From: Phoebastria nigripes
Taxonomy: Eukaryota > Chordata > Aves > Procellariiformes > Diomedeidae
Direction: 5' to 3'
Length of the DNA stretch: 64,000 nt
Assembly: GCA_035582835.1 (NCBI GenBank)
Contig: JAYKAV010002342.1
Location: 842,897 to 906,896 of the forward strand
Shown: piece after piece, positions 43,601-57,200 of the stretch
Numbering within the stretch: position 1 is the stretch's first letter
Layout: each line of letters opens with the position of its first letter
Notes under the pieces: model-generated
What the model saw: only the letters and a program-made list of their open reading frames with translations
The model's database searches: none
Told to the model about the DNA's origin: nothing
Made by a program: the position numbers and the translations under genes

Positions 43601-46600
43601 TAGCGTGGCCCAACCGAGTAATTCAAGCTCAGCTGTTTATTCAGTGTAAATACCCCCTGGCAGCAGTGTGCTGTGCTTGTGTCCAGGAGCAGAGCGTGTG
43701 GGCAACCAGCTCGGCCCTGTGCGGGACAAACTCGCGCGTCACAAGACTTATGCATNGTCTGCAAGAGCAAAGGTTTGCTTCCTGAAGGGAAGCAAGTCTT
43801 GGAAGTCTGCAGATGTATTTATTCAGTTTTGTATCTAAGCTCTAATNATCCTCCCACACTAGATCTGTCTCTGTACTCCTGGCATAGGAGCTTGCAACCT
43901 GGGTGAATTAACAACAAGTAACTGAGCTATCTGTAGTTGCGTTTCTTTAGACAACTTGAGCACTTGGAAATTTCTATTGAAGTGTCCAGGTATAAAAAAA
44001 AAAAAAAAAAATGTATGCACTACACAAGAGAAATTAAATTCCCAAAGCAATAATTTTAATTTGTAGTAGGTACTTAGCTTATATAAGAAATCACATTTTA
44101 GACTTGTTCTTGGGTTTACTTTTCCAGGTACTAATTTTAGATTTTTTTTTTTTTTAAATTATTTTTTAGCTGACAGTTCAAAGGTTTTGTAACACTTGCC
44201 CACTGCACAATGAATTAAAAGCTTTTGAACGCCTTCTTTCTGTATCCTCACCCCCTTGGCCCCCCAATTTCAGCTCTGGGAGTCCCGTACTTTCTGGCAG
44301 GAAGAACTGCAGGAAACAGTTGCACCTGGACAGTTGTTGCGATAGGAGGAACGAAGTTTCCTGGCACGCCTTATCTCTGCTTTTAGCAGGCTCTAGGATA
44401 AGAACATGAATTTGTGTATTGTGGTTTTAGATCCTGCAACTCCTTTCTTTTCAGAAGGATGTTACCTGGGAAAAGAGAAACAGAAAAACAAGTTTGGCCA
44501 AGCAGAGGACTGAAGGCAGGTACGACACACGAGCCCTGTGCCCATGCAAGGACTGGTGTACCAGGGGATTTTAGACCATTTCTAGCACTAATGAGGGGAT
44601 GGTGTGCCCATGGGGTGGGCTGTCTGAACGGAACAGACAGCAAAAGAAGCAGGAGGCTATGAAGGGTCATAACTTGTCTCAGTGGGAACCTTTGGGTCCC
44701 CAAAGCAATAAAGACTTCAGAAGCTAACTCTCGCCTGCCAAGAATGCCCTCACTCCTGTGATACTATGTCATGTTGGCTTTTCCATTTTCCCTCACCCAA
44801 CCGTAATCCTCCCATCCTCCAGTGAGTTATGAGTGGCAGTTTCTTTCACAAACACCTAAGCTTTTTCGGATATTGTCCAAGTTCTTTGGCATCGTGTGTC
44901 CTAGAGTTTCAGGACAGTCTCCTTCTCAGTTTGTCCCCTTCCCTCACACCCGTACATCGGTTTGCTCATGTTCAAAGCTAGTGGCACTGCGGGCAGAAGC
45001 ACTCGAGGGTTTGAGGGCCGTATGCAGTCTGCGGCAATGGAAGTCTGTCTTGTTGCACCCTCCTCCTGCGCTCTCTGCCAAGTGTTGTGTGCAAGTTAAT
45101 GTCTGCTGCTGGGCAGGAGAGCAAATGAACCGTACGAGAGGATCTCTGCTGCGGTTCTGGCTGCTCTGGGGCTTCCTTGAGTGTCCTGTTTCAGTCTACT
45201 GATTCTTAGCTTAAAAAAAACCCCAAGTGTTTAGATGAATTTTTTGATTGACTGTAGATAAGAATGGGAAAACTTGATGCGGAACTTCATCGTTACTACC
45301 AGTTCTGTGTTTTAATACCAAATAACTTGGTGCAATAAATACCGGTTGTAAAACAGGAGTAGCAGTGTAGAAGTTAGAGGTGGAGAAGAACTTCGTAGTT
45401 TGGTCATTCTGCTCCCTCTAGTGTTTCACCTGAAAATGAGCGTTTCTTTCCTTCAGGAAGCTTTAACGAGGAGCTCAGTTCTTTAGTGTTCCTATTCTTT
45501 CACTAGTAAGAAGGGGAGGGTGTACTGTATGTTGAGCAATAATTGTAGGGTTTTTTAAATAGTTACGACTTGGAGAAAGAAATAAAGGTACAGTTAAATT
45601 TAAATGTTGAAAGACACGAAAACAAAATCTAGATGCATACAGAGAAGTGATTAGAGAACAAACATTGAATGTTAGAATTTTCAAAAGGGAATTAAATGGA
45701 TTTTTTTTTCCTGTTAAATGCTTCTGAAATTACCTTTCCATTCATGATTTCTGCCTACCACGTACTATTATTGGTGATGTGGGAACAAAATATCCGCTAC
45801 ATAAACAGGGATAGGCTAACTTGTATCTTCTGAATATTTCTCTTAAAATTCAAAATTTACAATTGAAAGAGTGAGAATCAAGACAGACAATAATAGAGAC
45901 TAAGTAGGAAAGGAACAAGTATTACTTTTAGAAGCTGAGAAAAGAGCATTTTTAGGCATGTAAAGTATCCGAGTGTTTACGGTATAACGGCGTTCATAGG
46001 GGAGAGGGGCGGAAACAAACCATGTTATCTCCCCCATATTCTTAGTGAAGTTCTATAGGGTGACTCTTCACGATTGTATTTCACTGCCACATATATGTTG
46101 TCTTGCAGGAAGGAAATCTATGACTTTGAAAACTCAGACTCTGCAAGTCATGAAAAGGTAAAGTCGAGACAGGAGCTGTTAGGAGATGCGCTAAGGTCCC
46201 AGCTCAGCAGCTAACAGCGAGCAGTAACTTGAAGCAGGGGATATCTTTTACTGCAGAAATGCAGTAAGGATGGACATGCTGTTACGGCAAAACAGACAAC
46301 TGGAATCTGAGGTTCCTCTACTTCTGTATGGTGCTATACACGGAAATTTTTTTTGGGGGTGGGGAAGAGTGCTCATCACTTCTTGAATCTTGTGGTGGGT
46401 ACTGTATGATAAAACCAACTGCAATAGGAATTTGAGCAGCTGCTTGAGTGAGGCTGTGGGGTATCTTTCCGATTGAAGGCCAACCTCTGTTTGCTTTTTA
46501 CTGAATATTGAAAGCAGATTGCTGAGCATCCTTCACTTTGTACTCCTAGGCTAAACCAGAAGAGACTGAAATCCATTTTGAGCCACACTTGGCATGTTGG

Positions 46601-48263
46601 GAATCCCTGGTTAAAGCCAGTTATTGCAAAACTTTTGCTGGAAATTCAGCTTGACTTATATTTGCAGACTGTTAGAAAAATTGAATAAAAATGAGTCACT
46701 CTGCTTTGAAACTTTGACCAGTGCAGGTTTTCTCAGGAAGCTGAAAACTTGCTCCTGATGGGTGCTGTCAAGGTGGCTCCACTGCACAAACCCTTTGGCT
46801 TTCAGCCTCTTCCCTGGTGCAGGTGCCGTCACTGCTGCCTGTTAATTCAGAGGCAATGGGTGCTTAATGGGACACCCCAAATTTCTGTTATAAACTGGAC
46901 ACCGTCCAGTCCTTGCTATTGCCACTGGGTGTCAGCATAAAACCCTGCTGCATGGTACCCTGCCCAGCATCCCAGCAGCCCTGTCCGAAGGCTGTCCAGG
47001 TACTGCGCGCTGCATTTACAGCACGCTGCTAGTTGCAGTGTTAGTGCTTAAAATGACATTTCTTACGATGTTATTGCTTATAATGAGCATTATTCACAAA
47101 GCAAGGAAAAGAGAAAGTAACTCTATTTAAGACGACAAATGTTTGTCTATGATAACTTATGACACTGTTTTAATCAACAAATCCCACTCCATTAAAAAAG
47201 TTGAATTTCCATGCTGGACTCAATCCATTCCTCCTCTAGCCCTTCTGAGTCCTGATACATTTTAATTTTGTAGGTTATTTTACACGGTAATTGAACTTTA
47301 AGACAAATACCTGCTTCTATTTTAGGTCGCTGAAGCCAAAGGAAAGATTCTTGGCCAGAAAGTTTCTTCACAAAATCAGAGGTACAGGATTATACATGCA
47401 CCATTTATGAACCTTTTGCTCTGTGAAAGAGGAGTTCATTGCCTTAGTTAAGCTGTTTTAAGTTGGGATGAGAAAGGTTGTGTGATGTTTCTAATAAAAT
47501 AGTTCCTTGCTTAGCTGCCACAGTATCTGTGGATGTTATCAATACTAATATTTAAACGGTACCTGAGAGAGACAATAATGACTCCTGTCCACTGACAATA
47601 ATAAGACTTTAACTCTTAAACATTCCCCTTCCCTGATTTTATGCCTAAATTACTGATTTAATTTTTGAAAAATGCTTAAACTCTCTGCCTTGCTTTGGCC
47701 ACCTCCAGTTATAGCAAGTTGCTAGGGACTTGCCACCTCTAAGTATGTAGCCTGTTTTTTCTTTTAAAACGTGCTAATTTCCAGGTATCCCGGGATTGCT
47801 ACTTTCAGAAACCAACCAAAGAAGAAAAACTTGGCTAATGGCTGTGCGTTAACAGTTTGGTTCTCCTGCTAATCTCTTAAGAAGCCCCCTGCCATTGCTA
47901 TTTGGCTGTGCCCCTTCTGCACTGCTGTGATGTGCTATCACAGCATCTGCTAGTCTAACTCTGGTCTTTATGGGTTACTTGGCAGGAGTTATGAAATAGG
48001 AAACAAGAACGAGGAATCAAACAAGCTCGAGAGAAGGCCGGTAGGTCATCTGTGCTTTTTCATCCCTAGAGCCTTTGATTGCTGTGTGTATCCACCTGTA
48101 CAAATCGGTTGCACCCTTAGAGAGGCTGAAGTTTAAGGCTTACCCAGCACAGAGGTGGAGGAATGTGAGCCTGGGAGCCTCAAAACAGCGCGCTTGTTGC
48201 TACTGAAAGCAGTGATCAGGGTGCACCAGGACTGCCAGACCAGCAAGTGAATGTCTGTTCTTT

Positions 48264-48295
<32 letters not shown>

Positions 48296-51200
48296 TTTTT
48301 TTTTCTTCTCTTCTCCTCTCGCTGTGCTCTTGGCTGTAGCTCAGGCATGCTGAGGCTTTCCTCCTTGTGAGAGCTTTTTATCTGGATGCAGGAGAGAGGG
48401 AGAGATGAGGATGGAGGATGCTGCAAACCCCGCAAGGGCAAAGGGCAAGCGCCTGCCTTTCGGTGTTTTTATACTGCTGGTTTTATAGTTAACTGTTGCT
48501 GTTCTGGCAGATTTCACAGCTTAAAATACTTCAGCTATTGCACTGTGGGGAGGAAGAAATGGCATAATTTGGTAGTAAATGAAGGGGAACAGCTGGGGGC
48601 CTTCTGGGTGGATGGAGGGAGCTGACTGAGCAGGACTCACTCTTGATAGTGTCTTTAGTCCCATTACAGGAAACATCTTTTCTCTGAAAGCAACAATGAA
48701 AATACAAGCACTGGTCAGAGTGAAAAAAGCTGGATCCTTGACTCTCAGAAAAGGTCATTGCCAAAATCTCTTGACTATACCCGAAAAAGACCCAGGGTGA
48801 AAAGTAAATTAAAAGGTAAGCTTGGTCCCCTGTTGACACTTAGCTATGCGTGACATACTGTACTGNAGATAAGGAAATGGCTGATGATGGTTTGAGAAGG
48901 CGGATTTGGCTGAGTCCTGAACCAAGTAGGAGAGAGCAAGCTCGAGACCGGCAGCAAGGGGCGCCCTGTGAAGGAGGTGCATCGTGCATCCTTGTGCTCG
49001 AAGAACCAGGCTCCTGTCCCCTTCGCTCCACTGAATGTACTAGGGTTCAAATGTCCAGGTGGAAATGGGGCACCTGAATGTCTGCATGGGTGCAGTCCTC
49101 TGTGTAATGGGGCTGAAGAGCCCATGGGTGCTGAGCTGATGGCTGCATTGGTGCTCTTGAACAAAAAAGGAGGAGGATCTCTCTGGAGCTGCCATACCTC
49201 CTCCCTACAACTTTCCCTCCTCATCTCTCCAGAAATACAGTTGACTTGAATAATAAACCTTGAAAAACCCCACAGTTTGCAGACCGTGGTGCGCTGCTTC
49301 CCTATTTATATGCTGACAGGCCAACTGTCCTCCGAGTGATTTACAAAATCAGATGTGACAACCTCTGATAGCATCCGCTGCTCAGGCCTGACAAACAGCA
49401 AACCTCCCCCATGGCCGCCCTCCGTGGCTGTGTTGGCTGCTGGGACCTCCAAATTCAAACTAAATTGCCCTGAAAGAGTTGGAATGTCTCTGTCCCTCTT
49501 GTGGAGGATGAGCCTTGCTCAGGAAGCTGTTGGTCTCTGTAGGGATGAAAAAGCAAAAGAAAGTTGAGGGAGAAATTATGCTTTATACTGTGTTTTGTGG
49601 GAGTTTTCTTGCTCCAATGCCAGCCCATGTGGCCTGGCTGGGACATGGGGACCATCAGACAGGGTGCTGAGCCTGCCCCTTTTTTTGGCAACTGCTCTGG
49701 ATGCAGTAAGTTGTGTACATTTGCATCCTTTAGAAGCTTTGTTAGAAAGGGGTTTTGAAGCTTAATGCAAATGTTGTGAAGTTTTGTCTTGTAAATGCCT
49801 AGAAAACCAAAACTGCATTGTTTAGCTGTGATGTAAACCTTAACTGGGTAAGGCACGTAGTTACATTGTCAATAACCAGGTAAGCTTTTCTCCTTGCAGT
49901 GCTTCCAGTGTCTTCCGCAAGTAGCGGCAGTGACTACCAGACAAAGAAGGTAAGGAGGTGTCGTGCTTAGGTGCCTCAGATTTAAAAACATTACGTATGC
50001 AAAATGTGTGCAAATGAGTGGGAGTTAAACTGGTCTTATCTTTCTTCTCAAATGTTCTGATGGACAAATTTTCCTACTAAGTGTTGCTGAGACTGTGTTG
50101 GTCTACTAGAGGCTGGGGAAACAAGGAGGTCTTAGGAAAACACGTGAAACTTAATAGAAACAACTGTGCGTGAGCCCTAAGCAAGTTGTTCTAAAACTAT
50201 AATATTTACCTGTGATAGATGGAAAATCGGGCAGGAATTGGCATGCTTGGTGTGATACCTGCCCTGGCTGACGCGGGTGTCACTCCAACAGGAATGAATT
50301 TGGCTCTAGGGGCATGCCAAGAGCTAGAGCTGCCTATCCAAATACCTGCAGAAATCCCAGGTGGGTCCTACCAGGCTGTGTCCCCATGCTGTCCTCTGCC
50401 CTGTCCCGCCAGCTGATGCCTTGGGAAAGCTCATGTTCTCCTCTGTGTTTTGCTGGCAATTTTCAGGGCTTTTATTCCAAGTCCTGTGCTCACGCTGAGT
50501 CCTGGTTCACGCACTGTCCTTCTCCACTTTCAGCTATAGCTCTGGGAAAACTAACCATGGATTATACTGACGGAGGAATTAGTAGACCAGANATACACCA
50601 AGCAAAATAAAATACAGTTTAGCAATGCCAGACTGTTCCAGTGCCCAGCCGTTAAGTGCTGTATCAAACGTTTTGGAAAAGTCCCCAACTCTCCAGAACT
50701 GGTAGTTGCATTAAAAGCTTTTATTTTCCACTGGAAACATTTTCTTTTCTCTCTTGACTAAAATGCTTTGATTCTGCTTATGAAAAACTTCATCCACTAT
50801 GTAGCTCTAATGGCTAAAGGGAGAACTTATGCATGCATTGAACTTCAGGGCACTGATCTCCTTCAGTAGAGAGAACTACCAGTATGTTAGGCATATTTCA
50901 AGTGTATCTCTGCTCTCAGTGTGTTTAAAAACCAAACCAAACAAACAAAACCCTCCCCCCAAAAAACAACTCAAACCCCTACTTCTGTAGTAATGTTTAA
51001 ATAAAATACATGCTTAGACTTGGTTTTGTTTTAGCAGGAAACATCAAGGCGAAGAGCTCAAAAAGAGATGCTAAGGAAAAAAAGCACATCCAGCTCCAAG
51101 GGAGACGATTTACCTACAGTGGATCTTGCTGGTATTTCTTCTTTAATCTTCTTCAATGCATTAGAAAAGTTGTCTTGATATGTGTGGGTTTTTTGGGTGT

Positions 51201-54200
51201 GGTGTTTGTTGTGTGTGTATGGGTTTGGTTGGGTTTTTTTGTGTGTGTGTGTGTTGGGGTTTTGTTTGTTTGTTTTAATTTTGCCTTTTTCCTTCAAGTT
51301 TTCTTCATAAGNATTCTGCCTTGTGATATTTCTTGTAATGGCTATGATGGCTGGATATTGTTTGTAGATAAAGTCTCTTGAGCAGGGAAAACGTTAGCTG
51401 GGGCTAACGAGAGGTGAAGGAAAGAACTTAACTGTCAGCCAGAAATAAAACAGCCTTTGGACTGTGTTTGAGCCACTGTCTGTTTCCTGTGTGAAGAGAT
51501 AAAGGTGAGGGTGGTGGTTTCTTTTTTTTCTGCGTATGTCTTTAAATTGAGGTTTCTAGTCAATACAGGATTCAACCTCTATTGCCTGTGTCGCTTGGCT
51601 GATCTCTTGTGCAGATGAAACCCTCTCGGAGGAGCTCAAAGAGGGTCCACTCTCACTTGATGCGCCTGCCAAGGGCTATTCCAGTGATGAGGAGAAGGCC
51701 ACGCAGGTGCAGTACGCAGTGCTTAAACTCCTTCTAATCTGCTGTCAGGCTACTTCTCACCTAAAACCAATGCATCATGTCGCTTTGCTTCCTATAACTA
51801 GACAAGTTGTTGGCAGCTTGTCTGCAGTGCAGGATGGGTACCTTCTTACTTTGTTGTCCTTCTCTCCTTAGAAGTTTCATGATGCATCTGGCAAGTTGTC
51901 AAGAGAAGAAGAAAGTTTTAAGCGGAAGGACTCAGGTTTGTCAGTCTTGATAACATGGAAGAGCTGTTTAAAAAGTGGAAAGGGGTGTTGATGGAGTTGT
52001 CATTTTCTTTCAAAGACAAGTAGGTACTGAGCTTTTTGATATTTGAAAGATACTTTTTGCATAAGAAATATCTTCCATTTCTCTGTTTTGTATATCATGA
52101 CAGGCTATCGAGGCAAGATGCTTTTATACACATTCTGAGTTCATCACTAACTCTTAAATCCTGTCCTTGATCACAGGGGAACTACTAGTGTACCTATTAA
52201 GAGCTGGGGATTTACAAACCCAGTGACCCAAGAGAAAATATGCGAAATAAGTAAAAGAAGCCCGAAAACTAATTTTTAATGATTTGAAAGTGCAGTGCAA
52301 CTTCATTTTAAAAAATAAACATCTCTGAAAGTTGTTGACTTTCTTTATACCTAAGAATATAGACGTAGACCACCATTTGGTAAATGGTGACTTGTATTAC
52401 TGCTGTAGATTTTTTTAGGTAAGTGACATTTAAGGACCTTTCTTTAATGAAACAGAACTTGCACAAACTAATTCAAAACTGCAGCACAGTCTCTTTGTGA
52501 TTGGAAACAACTGAACTTCAAGAAAGTTGAGGCAGGAATGGGCTGTCTTCATCCTAATATTCCCGATGCTGATGCAGTTCTGAGAGAGACTGTCTTAAAG
52601 TTATTGTTGTGACTATGAACCAAGTCACTGAAGCTTTCGTCTCAGACAAAAGCATTCCCTTTCTCATGAGCTGATTGTGTTTGTGTTCCCAATATGTCTC
52701 TTACCTGTTCAGTATTGGCAGAATATACCTTTGCTGCACCAACATATCTGCTTAATTTTGGGGGGAGACAAGTGCTGAGGACTTAATTTTTTTATCGCTG
52801 TTTACAGTCTTACAGTGGGAGAGGAGTTGATACCATGCAAAGGCAGAAGTAGGGTTATGTTCGGAAATTGCAGGCGTGGGCTGTGACTGCATTTGAACAC
52901 TTGCTCCNTGAACCCTAAATCTACTTCAGTGTGCTCCTCATGGTCTGACTGTCCCCCTTGTCCTGGGCTCCACCACCTTCCTGCTTTCTGCCCTATGGAG
53001 ACTCCAGAGAGGTGGTTGGTCAAACACAGACACCTCACTCAGCTCAGAAAAGTGGACAGTGAGACAAAGGGATGATTTTTTTTGCAAGTTTTCCTTAAAA
53101 TATGGGCTACAGCCTCCCTCACTGTGTTCCTATAGGTTTTCCTGGGTTAAAAGTAATTGTATGGCAACTCTAGTGAAGCTGCAGAAAAGAAGGCTGTTAT
53201 AGGTGTGAATAGTTTTTTCTCTCTCCTATGTATTATACCTTTTTTTTTTTTTTTTTTTAAGCTGCAGCTGAAATTAGCTCAGGAGCAAATGAGCATAAAC
53301 AGATTGTGAGCTTGGGCTGAAAAAGAGAAGGGGAAGAAGCTGGGCAAGAGTTTTCTTTCTGGTTAGAATAGTGGGCTAAGAAATGAAGTTGTCTTTAAGA
53401 TGGAGATATGATAGCTTTCCAGTTATCTGCATAGCACTAGGCAGTCTAGTTACCCNCTTTTGTGAGGCAAGAGACTTGCTGGTGAAGTCTTGTCCTGTCC
53501 TGTAAATGTGATGCCAGACCCTAAAATGAAGTTGCCCGCTTTTCTGCAGGATTGGTAGTTCCAGTGGTGGTTTTTGCTTGAGTAGCTGGTAGGTACTGCC
53601 ACGTATCTCATGCAAAAGAACAGGTCTGTTCTGAAACATCATCTGTTCTCTTTCTAGATATATTAAGCGGCACTGTCATAAAAAAGCCTAAACTTTCCAG
53701 TTGGGAAACAAGTCATTTGTCCTCTGACACTTCCTATAAACCAAGGAAGCTTTTTGATTCAGTAGAGAAGGACGCGGAGATCCAAACAGGTAAAGTCAGG
53801 TTGGCAATTAAGGTGAAGTGTTTAAATGCTTTCAGCTTTTCTTTTTTGATTCTAGAAATCATAGTCATGTGGAAGCTTGAAGAGAGGTATATGTATGGAG
53901 GATATCTTCTCCAAAAGTCAAAATGTAGCAGAAGGCATGTATTGTGGCACTGCCATTGGATACCACATATGTAGAGGTGTGAATAAGGAAATTTGGGTTC
54001 CCTAACCACAATCCACTCGGGAAGCCGCTCAATGATGCCAGCACTTTCTAGTCTTTCTGAATAGTGATTGTCCATCAGCTATTAAAAAAAAGAAACTGAA
54101 AAAAGTGTGCAGATAATGGACAAAGTAACTGCAAAACACTGCTAACTCTGAACAGAAGGGGGTTAGGCTTTCCTCGCAATGAATGAGTAGAAGACAGGAA

Positions 54201-57200
54201 AACAGCGGCCTGACTCTTTTTTTCCATTGTGCTGTGCTTTTGCCTCTTTATCNGTAAATATGTTGCTCTTTGTGTTTTGTTAGTATCATGCATCTTCTTC
54301 CATGCTGCTTTCTAAGAAGTCTTTCTCCATGCATATTGGGGCAGTTTCATAGAATCATAGAATCATTTAGGTTGGAAAAGACCTTTAAGATCAAGTCCAA
54401 CTGTTAACCTAGCACTGCCAAGTCCACCACTAAACCATGTCCCTAAGCACCATGTCTACACATCTTTTAAATACCTCCAGGGATGGTGACCCAACTACTT
54501 TCCTGGGCAGCCTGTTCCAATGCTTGACAACCCTTTTGGTGAAGAAATTTTTCCTGATATCCAATCTAAACTTCCCCTGGTGCAACTTGAGGCCATTTCA
54601 TGTCATCCTATCACTTGTTACTTGGGAGAAGAGACTGACACCCACCTCGCTACAACCTCCTTTCAGGTAGTTGTAGAGAGCAATAAGGTCTCCCCTGAGC
54701 TTCCTTTTCTCCAGGCTGAACCACCCTGGCTCCCTCAGCTGCTCCTCGTGCATCAATGTCCTTTAGCTTTCTGTCCCACTGTTTCCTACCACCTTGGTAA
54801 CGCATCCCATTGCTATTGGCGTTTCCCTCCTGTTTGTGAGCTCTAGAAGAGCAAGACTCAAATTTGAGCTCTCTAGCAAATGTTGTTGTTCACGTGAACG
54901 ATGAACCCTTCAGTAGCACGAGGGTTTATATTCCAGTAAGCCCTCCAGCACAGTACTAACTGGGCATATGCTTTCTCCTAGGTCAGGAAATGGATCATGG
55001 CGTGGATGATGTGTTTTTTTCCAAGATGCTGCATGAAGACTTCAGTGATTCAGGGGTGATTACTGCATTCGAAAGCTTTATCGGCCAACTAAAGAAATTG
55101 TTCTGGGTAATGTGCACTCTCTTAACATGTGCGCCATGTGTGGCATTTTCTCATAGTAAATGAAATTATCTTTTTATCACCAGGGGAGCTGGTGTAAATA
55201 TCCCATCTATATTTTGTGCCCAAGAGCAGATTTGTACTGGATCAGCACTTTGTATTGTGCAACCATGATTTGTTTTTTGTTTTTTTTTTTTTTTTTTTTT
55301 TTTTGAGTTGGTGTTAGGTGTTCACACTAAATTTTTAGCACTAGCCCTTGAATCAAGGCTGGAAGTGGTTACATTTACAAATCAGTTATGATTAAAATGT
55401 ACACAGTTTGCATTAATGCTGGTTTGAAGTGGTGCTAACAAAGACCTGGTTTTGTGCAGTTAAGTGTGTTGGAGTATAGGTGAAGTTCGCTTCTTTGCTG
55501 GCTGGATAGCGTGACCTTGACCTGAAGTCGCATGGGTTACATAGAAGTCTGTTGGTGTAACTAGTGTGGTTGAATGAAATCAGTTCATATTTGCAGTACC
55601 CTGCCTATGTGTCATCTCACTTCAGTTTAAATTTGACTTAATATGGTTTCTGCGAAGCTGAAAGGCAGCCCACAGAAGGGTTTGCCTTCCATGGAAAGGT
55701 TTTGCAAACTAGACTTCTAGGTTTTGGCTTGGGCCATTGCCCATCCCTAATGGCATGTCCTGTGGTTAGTCCCGGTACAAAAGGATGGAGACCAGTGCGC
55801 AGAACGCCCTGAGGATTTCGGAGAAGAACGTGTCCACCCTGCTGAACCAGATACATGAGTGCAGGTAAGCAGTCTGCTGCTGGCTGAAAACAGCTTCAGC
55901 TTTGTGTAAATTTTGATATGAAAAGAAATGCCTCTTCGTAAGTGAACCTGACAGTAAGCTACTGCACTCATTATGGTTTGTAAGGCAAAATAGCTTGTGT
56001 GTGCGTGTATCTCTCTTTTCCTTTTCTGTAAGAAGAGTTTCAGAAGCGTAGATCCTGTGATTTATCCTGCTTTTCCTGTAAGGAGAGAGTGGATGGATTA
56101 ATTAATGCAAAGCAAGCTTGAGTTAGGAGCAGTTGATGAAGCAGTCCTTAGACTGTCTTCTGATTGTCATCAGTGTTCACAAATCTGTTTAAAAACCCTC
56201 TTGTTACACTTAGTAGCTTCTGTTTCTCCACCTTTTAAGAAAGAAGCCAGAGTCTGATTTACTTAATGAAGTGGGGGAGAAGAAAAGTAAGGGGTCTGTT
56301 ATAGATCTACTACATTTCTGTAGATTGTTTCCATGTGCATGAAACAAATGCCAGCTAGTGGACTTTACATGCACTCACCATATGGGGCTTTAAGTGGGTA
56401 ATTTTGCTTTACGAGATGTCAAATTTCTCAGGTAGGAGCTAAATAAAAAAATCAGTTATAATAGTTATGGATTTGTTATAAGCGAAATACAAGCACAGCC
56501 TGAGATATGAGTAAGTCTATCAGGCCTCCATATCTACTACACCTTCAGTTTGCAGGATTTAGATCAAACGTAGTACGAAATAATAGCCTTTAAAGTGCAA
56601 AATCCCTGGTATCAATAGGATCTCTATGAGCAGAATTTTCTTGTCATTAAGGTACATGGAGAAGTTTGTGTTCCAAAAACAAAACCAGGGAACGTTTTGG
56701 GGTGGAAGAAAAGAGTTGATGGCGGTGAGCTGCTGCCATGCTTTGTTGTTACTAACTAAGTAACTTGGAGCCAACCAGAGCCACAGGATAGTGGGGACAG
56801 AGCTGTGCCAAATCTATCCTACACCAGAAGGGTGGTTTCTAAAGTCACCACCAGATGATGGCTTGGCATCCCACTGCCAGGGAAAAGATGGCAAACCCAA
56901 GCGAATAAGGGTGTTGCTGGTTAAGGTTTAGAAATCACTGGCATCCTGTGGCAACACCATATATGTATATCAAACGCATGGTAGGAAAACCCATCAGAGG
57001 TTATTTGTGCCAAGATGCCGTCTTCAGCTTGGGAAATCTCTGCTGAAATTTCATGGTATCTGGGAGAGTATGCAGGGCAAGTATTGCACTGGCAACCCTG
57101 TTGTACACTCTGTCCTGGGCCTCTGTTACTGGCTGCTGTTTGAGACAGGCTACTTAGCTCAAACTGAAGATGAGTTTAGCTGGTACAGCTATTCACGTGC

